The position numbers were made by a program, and so were the translations under genes. Below, one piece after another: positions 1 to 11,063 of a stretch of DNA of 64,000 nucleotides (within the stretch, counting starts at the first letter, position 1; each line of letters opens with the position of its first letter). Below the pieces are notes generated by a model. It saw only the letters and a program-made list of their open reading frames with translations, made no database searches and was not told the DNA's origin. The stretch comes from Aegilops tauschii subsp. strangulata (Eukaryota; Streptophyta; Magnoliopsida; Poales; Poaceae). The stretch covers positions 145,649,207 through 145,713,206 of the forward strand of contig NC_053037.3 in assembly GCF_002575655.3 (NCBI RefSeq). Reading direction: 5' to 3'.

Positions 1-625
1 AGTCATAGCAACATCAATCTTAGAACATAATGGATACTAGGGATCAAACCCTAACAAAACTAACTCGATTACATGGTAAATCTCATCCAACCCATCACCG
101 TCCAGCAAGCCTACGATGAGATTACTCACGCACGGCAGTGAGCATCATGAAATTGGTGATGGAGGATGGTTGATGATGACAATGGCGATGGATTCCCCTC
201 TCCGGAGCCCCGAACAGACTCCAGATCATCCCTCCCGAGGAAGATTAGGGCTTGGTGGCGGCTCCTAAAACATGATGAATCCTTCTTACCGATTTTTTTC
301 TCCCCAAAAGTGAATATATGGAGTTGGGGTTGAGGTCGGTGGAGTCCCAGGGGGGCCACGAGGCAGGGGGCGCCCTGCACCCTCGTGGACAGGGTGTGGG
401 CCCCCTGATGCTGATTCTTTCGCTAGTATTTTTTATTAATTCCAAAATGTGTCTCCGTGGATTTTCATGTCATTCCGAGAACTTCTATTTCTGCACAAAA
501 ATAACACCATGGCAGTTCTGCTGAAAACAGCGTCAGTCCGGGTTAGTTCCATTCAAATCATGCAAGTTAGAGTCCAAAACAAGGGCAAAAGTGTTTGGAA
601 AAGTAGATACATTGGAGACGTATCA
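1..625 (-). mobile_element. Partial LTR of a Gypsy-like retrotransposon (cut by window edge)
   Basis: Read on the minus strand, the LTR opens at 625 with TGATACGTCTCC, the start shared by several large Triticeae LTR families. It runs left to the window edge without reaching its other end. No purine tract precedes the terminus on the minus strand, so this is more likely the outer edge of a 5' LTR, with the element body to the left. It abuts a GC-rich coding-like stretch (626-921) and appears to have truncated it. The family is not identified with certainty. Confidence 0.75.
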
Positions 626-921
626 ACAGCCACCACCCGCCTTCGGGCCACGGCGGCGGAGCAGGTGATGGCCCTGGCTTTCCACGGTGGTGTGGCGGCC
701 ACGGTGGAAGACGGTGGTGTGGCGGCAACGGCGACTGGCAACACCTGCCGATGGGCAGCAACGGCGGAGCGTGTGGTGGGTATTCCGCGCACAGCCAATA
801 GGGATGCCACGCGCACTACACTACGTCGGGGACTCCACCGCCGCCGTGGTGTAGCCTCCCAGCTGGAGCTGTCCTCTGATGACGGCGGAGTGGCTAAGCG
901 ACGACGATGGACCGGTGCCAT
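626..921 (-). pseudogene. Truncated first coding exon, interrupted by an LTR
   Basis: A minus-strand ATG at 921-919 opens a reading frame that stays open for about 98 codons until the LTR edge at 625 and then runs into retrotransposon sequence. The upstream side looks like a promoter and leader: a TATATAAA box at 1010-1003 and a short pyrimidine-rich leader just before the ATG. The peptide is rich in Ala, Arg, Pro, Ser and Val, with no domain I recognise; the N-terminus is arginine-rich and could be a transit peptide or low-complexity sequence. I infer a host gene whose body was displaced by the retrotransposon, and which may resume left of the window. It could instead be transposon-captured or spurious GC-rich sequence. 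Confidence 0.4.
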
Positions 922-1002
922 TCACAATTGTTGGAGAAGCAGAAGAGATAAGCTACAGGGAGGGAGGGTAAAATGCGACGCAGGACTCGTCGACCATGAG
1001 GG

Positions 1003-1010
1003 TTTATATA
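1003..1010 (-). promoter_or_regulatory. TATA box of the truncated minus-strand gene
   Basis: The minus strand reads TATATAAACCC here, about 80 bases upstream of the ATG at 921 and about 35 bases before a plausible transcription start. Spacing and sequence fit a plant core promoter. Function is inferred. Confidence 0.45.
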
Positions 1011-1246
1011 GTAGGTTGGTAAGCATTGGGATTTTGGGGGATTTCACCGAGTCGGGCGGGAACCTGCGCGGTTGCGCGGGAACGGGCTCACCACCGTTTG
1101 GCCAAAAGAGCCCCCCCCCCCCCCGCACTGCTCAAGCTTGCGCTCGAAGCCGTCTGCGGCAGCGGGGTGACAAGACGTGCGAGAGGAGGACGAAAGGACA
1201 CGTACACATACGGTTAATCAAAAAACGGTTGGGATTTAATTACCTA

Positions 1247-1451
1247 CTATACCCCCGTCCTGGTTTATAAGTAGGATTTAACTAATAAAATACAAATGCA
1301 TGTCGCCAAAGATTATATCATTGGATTCGTATTTGAACATAGTTTCCAATTATATAATTTTTGTAACATGCATTAACATTTTGTTGGTTAAATTTAAGGT
1401 TAAAATATGGCATAGAATATAAAGGGGCTAAATAGGCCAAGACGGCAGTAG
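1247..1451. mobile_element. Stowaway-type MITE (Tc1/mariner, non-autonomous), degenerate
   Basis: The ends resemble the Stowaway terminus: CCCCCGTCCTGGTTTAT on the left and a decayed complement (GGCCAAGACGG) on the right, with TA at each side. The middle is a large imperfect palindrome centred near 1335 (AATTATATAATTTTTGT and related arms). The length of about 205 bp and the TA target fit the Tc1/mariner MITE families common in Triticeae promoters. It lies about 330 bp upstream of the truncated minus-strand gene. Confidence 0.7.
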
Positions 1452-1853
1452 TAGCACATGGCCGCTCTCTACGCAGCGACGCAACTGTCGGCCGGCTTGT
1501 AGACAACCATTTCGCGTGTTCAACTGCTCTATGCGTGTGGTTGTTTGCGGTTGAGGCGGACGCGACGCGCTCTGCTCTCGCATCCCTCCGGGCACTCTGC
1601 CCTCGTCCCTCCATGCGCGCTGCCAGTGTTTGGGGCCGGCGCATGATCATGCATGTTCATGTGCATATGGTTCCATCGGGTGCGGCGCGACGATGCAGTT
1701 ACCCATTGCAAAAACTGCCATGCGGACGCGCCGAGAATCCAGGACGCCCGGCCCCCATTTATTCCTGCGGCCATTTACCTTCATCTCTCGCGCCACACGA
1801 CACAATAAGCACACCCACGTCGACACATACAGAGAGGACATCCAGCGGTTCCA
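1452..1853. other. GC-rich flank with no gene found
   Basis: This is the 400 bp between the MITE and the exonuclease-like pseudogene. It is GC-rich and open in more than one frame, but I see no recognisable protein. It probably includes the former promoter and leader of the pseudogene, whose ATG is at 1854. Confidence 0.4.
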
Positions 1854-2572
1854 ATGGCGCTCCCAGCGGCTGGCGACGACAACGGCGGGCAGTTCACCAC
1901 GCATCACGTAGTTGACACTCGCGTGAGGGGGAAGGTACTCTCGGTGGTGTACATGAACGATCTGGTCTAGGTGGAGAGCTCCATCCAGACTATGGAGCAG
2001 TTGCTTGCTGAGGACAAGTACCAAGTGTTCGGCTTCCACCTCGAGTACACCATCGGTCGTGCCGGGCACGATCGGTTGCCGTCGCCCAGTTGTGCGTGGG
2101 ACATGACCTCCTCGTCTACCACTACCACCTGGCCACAAGGCCTTGCGAGCGCTTCTCCAGGTTTATCAATAGCTCCGACTACAGTTTCACTACGGTGGAC
2201 AGCACCAATGATCTAAAAGCGCTCAAGGTTTCGGGCTTGAAATGCCAGAATCTTGTTAACATCCAGGACCACTACAAGGTCTGGGGCAGCAACAACAACA
2301 AACAAAACTCCCTGGTTGACCTCGCCTCAGCCATCATCGAGCCCTACTATATGAAGATGAAGGATGAGAGCAAGAAGGACAAGAACGCCTGGCACAGTGT
2401 CTGGCAAGAGAGACCGGATGAACAACACGTCTAGTATGTAGCCAAGGACGCGTACACAAGCTATGAGATGTACATGCAGATCATTAACATGAGGGAGTGT
2501 CTTGTTCCTGTCCCAGACGAGGGATCAAGCCATAGAGCAGTGGCGGCAGCGTCACAAGAAGTAGATGACTAG
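1854..2572 (+). pseudogene. DEDDy 3'-5' exonuclease-like (WRN/RNase D type) pseudogene
   Basis: Translation from ATG 1854 gives a protein resembling the grass-expanded Werner-exonuclease-like family. Block order is: a CYQ-like VFGFHLEYT segment (exo I region), VAVAQLCVGHDLLVYHY, a middle block ending NLVNIQDHYKVWG, and YVAKDAYTSYEMY (exo III, with the YxxxD arrangement). The usual D-x-E of exo I reads H-x-E here. The gene is broken by an in-frame TAG at 1968-1970, a one-base frameshift near 2068-2072 and a TAG at 2432-2434; the natural stop is TAG 2570-2572. Intact family members are of similar size (about 200-240 residues). It may have been carried by the surrounding CACTA-like DNA or be a decayed host gene. 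No function is expected. Confidence 0.7.
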
Positions 2573-2668
2573 ACGACCGTTTCTCCTAGTTTAGAATGCA
2601 TACAATTGTTTATTGAGGTGTATGCGAATGATGTGTATAGTAACTTATGTAATTGGATGTTTATTTCA

Positions 2669-2672
<4 letters not shown>

Positions 2673-2721
<49 letters not shown>
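2673..2721. repeat. (TA)n microsatellite
   Basis: About 24 uninterrupted TA dinucleotides downstream of the exonuclease pseudogene. Confidence 0.97.
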
Positions 2722-2724
<3 letters not shown>

Positions 2725-2816
2725 ATTCTTCTGTAGACAGAGAAAATCACACGGCTTATTAGCAACAATCGTCTGTGTTATTATTGGCCTTTGCACATAT
2801 TTCTGATTACGGACCT

Positions 2817-2953
2817 GTTTGCCGCGTAACACACACATCTTGTTCAGTTGAACCATTTCTATCGTGTTGCCTAATCACACATAGTTCATCCTAGTGAACT
2901 GTATGTCGTATATCGCACACACCCTCATCTGGTTGTCTATCTCTGTTGTTCTG
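2817..2953. repeat. CACTA-like ~84-bp tandem repeat, left block
   Basis: About one and a half units of a degenerate ~84-bp repeat containing AACTGTATG, CGTATATCGCACACAC and TTTCTGTTGTT-like blocks. The second unit is cut by the retrotransposon at 2954 and resumes at 10514. Three more units lie at 11064-11335 next to a CACTA terminus, so this belongs to the subterminal or internal repeats of that transposon. Confidence 0.65.
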
Positions 2954-4479
2954 TGATACGTCTCCGTCGTATCTACAATTTTTGATTGTTCCATGCCAAT
3001 ATTCTACAACTTTTACATACTTTTGGCAACAATTTATATGATTTTCTTGGACTAACATATTGATCAAGTGCCCAGTGCGAGTTCCTGTTTGTTGCATGTT
3101 TTTTGTTTCGCAGAAAATCCATATCAAACGGAGTCCTAACGGGATAAAAACTTACGGAGATTTTTTTGGAATATATGTGAATTTTGGGAATTGGAATCAA
3201 TGTGAGACGATGCCCGAGGTGGCGACAACGCAGGGGGCGCGCCCCAGGGGGGTAGGGCGCGCCCTGGGCCCTTGTGGCCACTCCGTTGGTGCCCTTCTTT
3301 GGCCGCAGGAAAGCTAATATCCGGATAAAAATCGTGTTAAAATTTCAGCCCAATCGGAGTTACGGATCTTCGGGAATTTAAGAAACAGTGAAAAGCCAGA
3401 ATCTGGGAGCGCAGAAACAGAAGGAAACAGAGAGAGAGAGAGAGATCCAATCTCGGAGGGGCTCTCGCCCCTCCGCTGCCATGGAAGCCAAGGACCAGAG
3501 GGGGAAGCCTCCTCCCATCTAGGGGAGGTCAAGGAAGAAGAAGAAGGGGGGCTCTCTCCCCCTCTCTCCCGGTGGCGCCGGAACGCCGCCGGGGCTATCA
3601 TCGTGACGGCGATCTGCACCAACAACTTCGTCGTCATCATCACCAACTCTCTCTCCCCCTCTATGCAGCGGTGTACCACCTCTTCTCCCCGCTGTAATCT
3701 CTACTTAAACTTGGTGCTCAATGATATATATTATTTCCCAATGATGTATGGCTATCCTATGATGTTTGAGTAGATCCGTTTTGTCCTATGGGTTGATTGA
3801 TGATCGTGATTGGTTTGATTTGCATGTTTTATTATTGGTGATGTCCTATGGTGCTCTCCGTGTCGCGCAAGTGTGAGGAATTCCCGCTGTAGGGTTTGCA
3901 ATATGTTCATGATTTGCTTATGGTGGGTGGCGTGAGTGACAGAAGCACAGACCCGAGTAAGTAGGTTGTTTGCGTATGGGAGTAAAAGAGCACTTGATAA
4001 TTTAATGCTATGGTTGGTTTTTACCTTAATGATCTTTAGTATTTACGGATGTTTGCTAGAGTTCCAATCATAAGTGCATATGATCAAAGAAGAGAAAGTA
4101 TGTTAGCTTATGCCTCTCCCTCATATAAAACTGCAATAATGATTACCGGTCTAGCTATCGATTGCCTAGGGACAAATAACTTTCTTGCATAACAAAAAGC
4201 TCTCTACTAAAACTAACTTAGTTGTTTCTTTATCTAAACAGTCCCTAGATTTTATTTATGTGCTCTTTATTATCTTGCAAACCTATCCTACAACACCTGC
4301 AAAGTACTTCTAGTTTCATACTTGTTCTAACTAAAGCGAACGTTAAGCGTGCATATAGTTATATCGGTGGTCGATAGAACTTGAAGGAATATTTGTTCTA
4401 CCTTTAGCTCCTCATTGGGTTCGACACTCTTACTTATCAAAAGAGGCTAAAACTGATCCCCTATACTTGTGGGTTATGA
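2954..4479 (+). repeat. 5' LTR
   Basis: Begins TGATACGTCTCCG and ends GGGTTATGA, where the 3' LTR has the canonical GGGTTATCA, so the terminal C has mutated. Length 1526 bp against 1521 bp for the 3' copy. Confidence 0.92.
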
Positions 4480-4490
4480 AGACCTTTTTC

Positions 4491-4508
4491 TGGCGTCGTT
4501 GCCTGGGA
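4491..4508 (+). other. Primer binding site, tRNA-Asp type
   Basis: TGGCGTCGTTGCCTGGGA lies 11 bases after the LTR. The Triticeae consensus complementary to the tRNA-Asp 3' end is TGGCGCCGTTGCCGGGGA, so two bases have changed. Confidence 0.8.
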
Positions 4509-4603
4509 GCAATAGCGTGGGGTGAATATTCTTGTCTGTGCTTGTTTGCTTTATCACTAAGTAGGTTTTATTTGCTATTCTAAGTTGCTCTCTATCTTTA
4601 GTT

Positions 4604-5944
4604 ATGGATATGGAACACAAAATACCAAAAAAATTAGGTGTACTTGCTACTCATGGAGATGTGGAACCTCCTAAAACCCTTGATGCTCGTTATGTGGAAA
4701 ATGTTAAATACTACTTTGATAATCCTGAGAAAACCCCGTCCAACTTGATAATGGGAGACACGACAACATGAATACTTTAGGTATTATCGCTTGACCCAAA
4801 AAGGGAAACTATTATGGGATCAAATTTATATGTTGCATTGGTATGCTTGGAATTTATGTCAGAGATATGATTTTACTTGTTGCTCTAGGATGAAGGCTCC
4901 ACACCTTCCCTTTTCATGCAAATTTAATGATAATGAAACCTTAGCTTCTTATGCTAATGGTAGATATGATTACTATGATGTGGAACAAATAGAAGAATTT
5001 GTTGCTTTTAAGGGTGCTTATGAAATTGAATCTTTGTTTGAAAAGTATGAAGCTTTTGATGATGATGTTTATAGGCCTGAAAATTTTGCTATACTTAAAT
5101 ATTGCTATGACAATTATGAATACAATGCCGATATTGACGCGTTTATTGAGAAAGTCTCCGCTGTCCAAGAAGAGACTAATATTTTGCAGGAAACTGTGGA
5201 AGAAGAAATTGATGACACTCTGAGCTCATTAGATGAAAAATATGACGAGGAGAGAGAAGAACAAAAGGAGGAAGAGCGGATTGATCACCTGTGCCCACCT
5301 TCTAATGAGAGTAACTCTTCAACTCATACATTGTTTAATTTCCCTTCGTGCTTACCGAAGGATGATTGCTATGATAATTGCTATGATCCATTTGATTCGT
5401 TTTAAATATCCCTTTTTGATGAACTTGATGCTTGCTATGCTTGTGGCCATGATGCCAATATGAATTATGCTTATGTAGATGAACTTGCTATAGTTCCTTA
5501 TGTTAAATTGTTGCTATTGCACCCATGCATGATAGTCCTATTATCTTTTTTTTTAGTTCTCCCAACTACACTATATCGGAGAAGTTTGCGCTTATTAAGG
5601 ATTATATTGATGGGTTGCGTTTTAGTACTACACATGATGATTTTGATAAATATAATATGCATGTGCTTACTGCTCCTACTTGCAATTATTATGAGAGAGG
5701 AACTACATCTCCGCCTCTCTATGTTTCGAATACGATAAAATTGCAAGAAATTTTTTATGCTATGTATCGGCCTTTACTATGTGTGCATGAATTGTTCTTT
5801 TATGACATGTTGATGCATAGTAAGAGAGTTAGACTTCATTGTTGCATGATATATGTTACTTTGTGCTCAATACTAAATCACAAATCATTGTTAATTAAAA
5901 TTGGCTTTGATATACCTTGGGATCCGGGTGGATCCATTACTTGA
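4604..5944 (+). pseudogene. Decayed unknown protein of the non-autonomous LTR element
   Basis: An ATG at 4604 opens a frame (start MDMEHKIPKKLG) that ends at a stop near 4770. Open coding sequence resumes in another frame around 4791-5405 and again at 5525-5944, so at least two frameshifts are present. The middle is very acidic, with long Glu/Asp runs and a coiled-coil look. The C-terminal part carries PTCNYYERG followed by a hydrophobic Leu/Tyr/His-rich block with MHSKRVRLHC. The same C-terminal arrangement occurs in the intact reading frame at 24448-23615. No known domain is recognised. It may be a diverged gag-like or accessory protein; function is unknown. Confidence 0.65.
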
Positions 5945-5952
5945 GCACTATA

Positions 5953-5999
5953 TGCCTAGCTTAATGGCTTTAAAGAAAGCGCTGCCAGGGAGACAACCT
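5953..5999 (+). other. Conserved motif just after the ORF stop codon
   Basis: A block beginning GCCTAGCTTAATGG and including AAAGCGCT and GGGAGACAACC lies about 9 bases after the stop. A clearly homologous block sits at the same place after the ORF of the minus-strand element (23597-23552, GCCTAGCTAGGGG, TAGCGCT, GGGAGGCAA). This is stronger conservation than in the flanking non-coding DNA. Role unknown. Confidence 0.7.
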
Positions 6000-8980
6000 G
6001 GAAGTTTTAGAGAGTCATTTATTTCTGTTGTGTGCTTTTATAAAGTTTAAAAACAAAAAAAATAAAGTGGGGAACCTAAAACTTTTTTCAAAAAGAAAAG
6101 CGAAAGTGAGAAAGATGAGCATTGTTAAAGTGGGAGCTAGCCTTGAACTTTGTTCATGCCCATGGGAACTTTGTGAACCTTGATTACAGAAACTTTTCAT
6201 CAATATAATTATCCCCTTGTACAAATTCATTGTATTATAAAACTAATGTGTCAAGATTTTCCTTTAGGATGATTAGATTGCTTGTTTGGTATGTGCAGTG
6301 GAAAAATAGAAACTTTGGCTGTGGCACGTGAATTTACATTTTTTACTGGAATGTCAAAAGCTTCTGAAACTTTCTGCACAGTACTGCTATACAAATTATT
6401 TATTTTTGCCTCATTTTTCAGAAATTTTAGAGGTACAGAAGTATGGTTGATGTTCACATTACTACAGATTGTCCTGTTTTTGACAGATTATGTTTTTGAT
6501 GCATTGTTTTGCTTGTTTTGATGAAACAAGTGATTGTATCGGTGTTATAAGCCATGGAAAAGTTACATTACAGTAGCTACAATGCAAAAACAAAATATGA
6601 ATTGGTTTTCAACAGTACTTAAAGTGGTAATTTGCTTTATTATACTAACGGATCTCACGAGGGTTTTGTTAAGTTTTGTGTGTTTGAAGTTTTCAAGTTT
6701 TGGGTGAGATCACGATGGATGAAGGAATAAGGAGTGGCAAGAACCTAATATTGGGGATGCCCGAGGCACCCCAAAGTAATATTCAAGGACTCCCAAGCAA
6801 CTAAGATTGGGGATGTCCCGGAAGGCATCCACTCTTTCTTCTAACGATCATCGATAATTGTACTTGGAGCTATATTTTTATTCATCACATGATATGCGTA
6901 AATCTTGGAGTGTCGTGTGTTTTTTATTTTTTTTAATGCACCGTGCTGGTATGAGATAGTCCTTGGTTGATTTATAGAATGCTCTTTGCACTTCACTTAT
7001 ATCTTTTGAGTATGGCTTTATAGAATGCTTCATGTGCTTCACTTATATCATTTGAAGTTTGGATTGCCTGTTTCTCTACACATAGAAAACCGCGCGCCAT
7101 TTATAGAATGCTCTTTTGCTTCACTTATATTGGTTAGAGAATGGGCATATCTTTTGTAGAAAGAATTAAACTCTCTTGCTTCACCTATATCTATTTAGAG
7201 AGTCAACCGGAATTGGTCATTCACATGGTTAGTCATAAAATCCTACATAAAACTTGTAGATCACTGAATATGATATGCTTGATTCCTTGCAATAGTTTTG
7301 CGATATAAAGATGGTGATATTAGAGTCATGCTAGTGAGTAATTTTGGATTTGTAGAAATACTTGTGTTGAGGTTTGTGATTCCCGAAGCATGCATGTATG
7401 GTGAACCGTTATGTGATGAAGTCGGAGCATGATTTATTTTCTGTTTGTCTTCCTTATGAGTGGCGGTCAGGGACGAGCGATGGTCTTTTACTACCAATCT
7501 ATCCCCCTAGGAACATGCGTGTAGTACTTTGTTTCGATATCTAATATTTTTTTGCAATAAGTATGTGAGTTCTTTATGACTAATGTTGAGTCCATGGATT
7601 ATACGCACTCTCACCCTTCCATCATTGCTAGCCTCTTCGGTACCGTGCATTCCCAATTCTCACCTCGAGTGTTGGTGCAAACTTCGCCGGTGCATCCCAG
7701 CCTCGTGATATGATACACTCTATCACACATAAGCCTCCTTATATCTTCCTCAAAGCAGCCACCATACCTACCTATCATGGCATTTCCATAGCCATTCCGA
7801 GATATATTGGCATGCAACTTCCATCATCACCATAGACAAGACTTGAGCATTCATTGCCATATTGCTTTGCATGATCGTAAGATAGCTAGCATGATATTTT
7901 CATGGCTTGTCCGTTTTTTGATATCTTTGCTATGCTAGATCATTGCACATCCTGGTACACTGCCAGAGGCATTCATATAGAGTCATATTGTTCTAGATAT
8001 ATATTGAGTTGTAAGTAAATAAAAGTGTGATGATCATCATTATTAGAGCATTGTCCCAATGAGGAAAGGATGATGGAGACTGTGATTCCCCCACAAGTCG
8101 GGATGAGACTCCGGACGAAAAAAATAAATAAAATAAAAAAGAGGCCAAAAAAAGAGAGAGCCCAACAAAAAAAGAAAAAAAGAAAAAAATGAGAGAAAAA
8201 GAGAGAAGGCGCAATGCTACTATCCTTTTACCACACTTGTGCTTCAGAGTAGCCCCATGTTCTTCATATAGAGAGTCCCTTGAGTTATCACTTTCATATA
8301 CTAGTGGGAATTTTCATTATAGAACTTGGCTTGTATATTCCGATGATGGGCTTTCTCAAATGCCCGAGGTCTTCATGAGCAAGCAAGTTGGATGCACACC
8401 CACTTAGTTTTCAGTTTGAGCCGTCATACACTTATAGCTCTTAGTGCATCCGTTGCATGGCAATCCCTACTCCTCGCATTGACATCAATTGATGGGCATC
8501 TCCATAGCCCATTGATTACCGTGTCGATGTGAGACTTTCTTCCTTTTTGTCTTCTCCACACAACCGCCACCATCATATCCTATTCCACCTATAGTGATGT
8601 ATCCATGGCTCACACTCATGTATTGCGTGAAAGTTCAAAAGGCTTGAGAACATTAAAAGTACGAAATGATTGCTTGGCCTGTCATCGGGATTGTGCATGA
8701 TGAAATACTTTGTGTGATGAAGATGGAGCATAGCTACATTATATGATTTTGTAGGGATAACTTTCTTTGGCCATGTTATTTTGAGAAGATATGATTGCTT
8801 TATTAGTATGCTTGAAGTATTATTGTCTTAATGTCAAATGATAGACTATTGCTTTGAATCACTCATGTCTTAATATTCATGCCACGATTAGATTATATGA
8901 TCAAGATTATGCTAGGTAGAATTGCACATCAAAAATTATATTTTTTATCATTTACCTACTCGAGGACAAGCAGGAATTAT
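5999..8980 (+). other. Non-coding interior of LTR element, no gene
   Basis: AT-rich sequence without sustained coding potential. It matches, in order, the minus-strand interiors at 23545-20785 and 61912-64000, including a long A/G-rich tract (8104-8206) and short hairpin-forming GGGGATG segments near 6750 and 6800. Confidence 0.75.
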
Positions 8981-8992
8981 GCTTGGGGATGC

Positions 8993-10513
8993 TGATACGT
9001 CTCTGTCGTATCTATAATTTTTTATTATTCCATTCCAATATTCTACAACTTTTACATACTTTTGGCAACAATTTATATGATTTTATTGGACTAACATATT
9101 GATCTAGTGCCCAGTGCCAGTTCCTGTTTGTTGCATATTTTTTGTTTCGTAGAAAATCCATATCAACAGAGTCCAAACAGGATAAAAACTTACGGAGATT
9201 TGTTTTTAGAATATATGTGAATTTTGGGAAGTGGAATCAATGTGAGACAATGCCCGAGGCGGCGGCAAGGCAGGGGGTGCGCCACAGTGGGTAGGGCACG
9301 CCCTGGGCCCTTGTGGCCACCCCATAAGGCGGTTGGTGCCCTTCATCGGCCGTAAGAAAGCTGATATCTGGTTAAAATCATGTTAAAACTTCAGCCCAAT
9401 CAGAGTTACGGATCTCTAGAGGAATTTAAGAAACGGTGAAGGCCAGGATCTGGGAGCGCAGAAACAGAAGGAAACAGAGAGAGATCCAATCTCGGAGGGT
9501 CTCTCGCCCCTCCGCTGCCATGGAGGCCAAGGACCAGAGGGTAAACCTCCTCCCGTCTAGGGGGTGTCAAGGAAGAAGAAGAAGGATGGGGGCCCTCTCC
9601 CCCTCTCCCCCGGTGGCGCTGGAACGCCGTCGGGGGCATCATCGTGACGGCGATCTAGACCAATAACTTCACCGCCGTCATCACCAACTCTCTCCCCCTC
9701 TATGCAGTAGTGTAACACCTCTTCTCCTCGCTGTAATCTCTACTTAAACAAGGTGCTCAACTCTATATATTATTTCCCAATGATGTATGGCTATCCTATG
9801 ATGTTTGAGTAGATCTGTTTTGTCCTATGGGTTGATTGATGATCGTGATTGGTTTGAGTTGCATGTTTTATTATTGGTTTTGTCCTATGGTGCTCTCCGT
9901 GTCACACAAGCATGAGGGATCCCTGTTGTAGGGTTTGCAATATGTTCATGATTTGCTTATGGTGGGTGGCATGAGTGACAGAAGCACAGACCCGAGTAAG
10001 TAGGTTGTTTGCATATGGGAGTAAAGAGGACTTGATACTTTAATGCTATGGTTGGGTTTTACCTTAATGATCTTTAGTAGTTACAGATGTTTGCTAGAGT
10101 TCCAATCATAAGTGCATACGATGCAAGAAGAGAAAGTATGTTAGCTTATGCCTCTCCCTCATATAAAATTGCAATAATGATTACCGATCTAGTTATTGAT
10201 TGCCTAGGGACAAATAACTTTCTTGCGTAAGAAAAAACTCTCTACTAAAACTAACTTAGTTGTTTCTTTATCTAAACAGCCCCTAGATTTTATTTACGTG
10301 CTCTTTATTATCTTGCAAACCTATCCTACAACACCTACAAAGTACTTCTAGTTTCATACTAGTTCTAGGTAAAGCGAACGTTAAGCGTGCGTAGAGTTGT
10401 ATCGGTAGTCGATAGAACTTGAGGGAATATTTGTTCTACCTTTAGATCCTCATTGATTTCGACACTCTTATCGAAAGAGCCTACAAATGATCCCCTATAC
10501 TTGTGGGTTATCA
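8993..10513 (+). repeat. 3' LTR
   Basis: Begins TGATACGTCTCTG directly after the purine-rich GCTTGGGGATGC (8981-8992) and ends GGGTTATCA. It is followed by the duplication TTCTG. Confidence 0.93.
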
Positions 10514-10560
10514 TTCTGCATTATCGCAAATAGTTCTTCTGGATTAACCGTTTGCCACTC
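10514..10560. repeat. Remainder of the split CACTA-like repeat unit
   Basis: After one copy of TTCTG, the sequence CATTATCGCAAATAG continues the 84-bp unit broken at 2953. This confirms that the LTR element inserted inside the repeat. Confidence 0.7.
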
Positions 10561-10699
10561 ATCCAAGGGAGGGAAGCTTCTACATTCGCGGGGGACGTGG
10601 CATTGACCATTGGGCGGCAATAGTCAGTCATCCGGGTGCGCAATAAAGGATGCAAAGAGGGATCCTACAACAGCAAGGACCAGCTTCCCTACCGATAGC

Positions 10700-10785
10700 T
10701 CATCTAACAAAACTCCCAAGTTAACTGTGCTGAGACTGGAGTAGTCATCGGATGGGTGACCGGATGGGAAGTGGGCTCGATGTTA
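10700..10785 (+). pseudogene. 5S rRNA-like segment with internal Pol III promoter blocks
   Basis: The stretch from 10711 to 10772 aligns without gaps to the 3' two-thirds of plant 5S rRNA at about three-quarters identity by eye. Conserved blocks are AAGTTAA-GTGCT (A box region), GAGTAGT and GGATGGGTGACC followed by GGGAAGT (C box region). The 5' third is barely recognisable. It is not a standard 5S gene. It may derive from a Cassandra-type TRIM LTR or a 5S-derived SINE, both of which carry 5S promoters; no LTR ends are seen here. Confidence 0.65.
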
Positions 10786-10852
10786 AATTAACTGGTTTGA
10801 TGGATCACAGTAAACATTTAATTGCGTTGAATGTATATAGTGCTCCATCATA

Positions 10853-11061
10853 TTAGTTGGATTAACCTCGAGGTCCTTGTTTTGTAATTTTTGCCATTTT
10901 TTGTTTTTTGAACACATGTTGATTGGCTTGAAGAAGGTCTATCTCGTTACTTTTTGATAATTTTTGTTTTCTGAACACATGGTGATTAGCTTGAATGAAT
11001 GTCTATCCCGTTACTTTACGACATGTTTCCAAAACATGGACCTCGAGGTTAATTCAACTAA
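10853..11061. mobile_element. Foldback MITE-like element with ~35-bp terminal inverted repeats
   Basis: The left end TTAGTTGGATTAACCTCGAG and the right end (read inverted) TTAGTTGAATTAACCTCGAG match for about 35 bases with about three differences, flanked by TA on both sides. The ~140-bp centre contains a ~70-bp imperfect tandem duplication (GAACACATG-TGATT-GCTTGAA repeated). No coding capacity. Possibly Tc1/mariner-like; the ends do not fit a family I know. Confidence 0.65.
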
Positions 11062-11063
11062 TA

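Larger units (their letters stand above)
2954..10513 (+). mobile_element. Complete LTR retrotransposon without gag-pol, TSD TTCTG
   Basis: The element is bounded by LTRs at 2954-4479 and 8993-10513 and flanked by a perfect 5-bp duplication TTCTG (2949-2953 and 10514-10518). A tRNA-Asp-type primer site follows the 5' LTR (4491-4508) and a purine tract precedes the 3' LTR. The 4.5 kb interior shows no reverse transcriptase, integrase or protease; it holds one decayed unknown reading frame (4604-5944) and about 3 kb of conserved non-coding sequence also found in the elements at 19182 and 61912. I infer a non-autonomous Gypsy-like family mobilised in trans. It is inserted into an 84-bp CACTA-like repeat. 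Confidence 0.92.

Noticed and set aside
806..820. CACTACACTACG as the left end of a CACTA element
   Set aside because: Does not match the inverted right termini at 11484 or 15312 beyond CACTAC, and no subterminal repeats follow.
4479..8992. Hidden gag-pol in the 2954-10513 element
   Set aside because: No zinc knuckle, protease DTG/DSG, YxDD, or integrase motif was found in any frame; only the unknown ORF is present.
10700..10785. Functional 5S rRNA gene
   Set aside because: The 5' third is not conserved and about a quarter of the remaining positions differ; no tandem 5S units or spacer.
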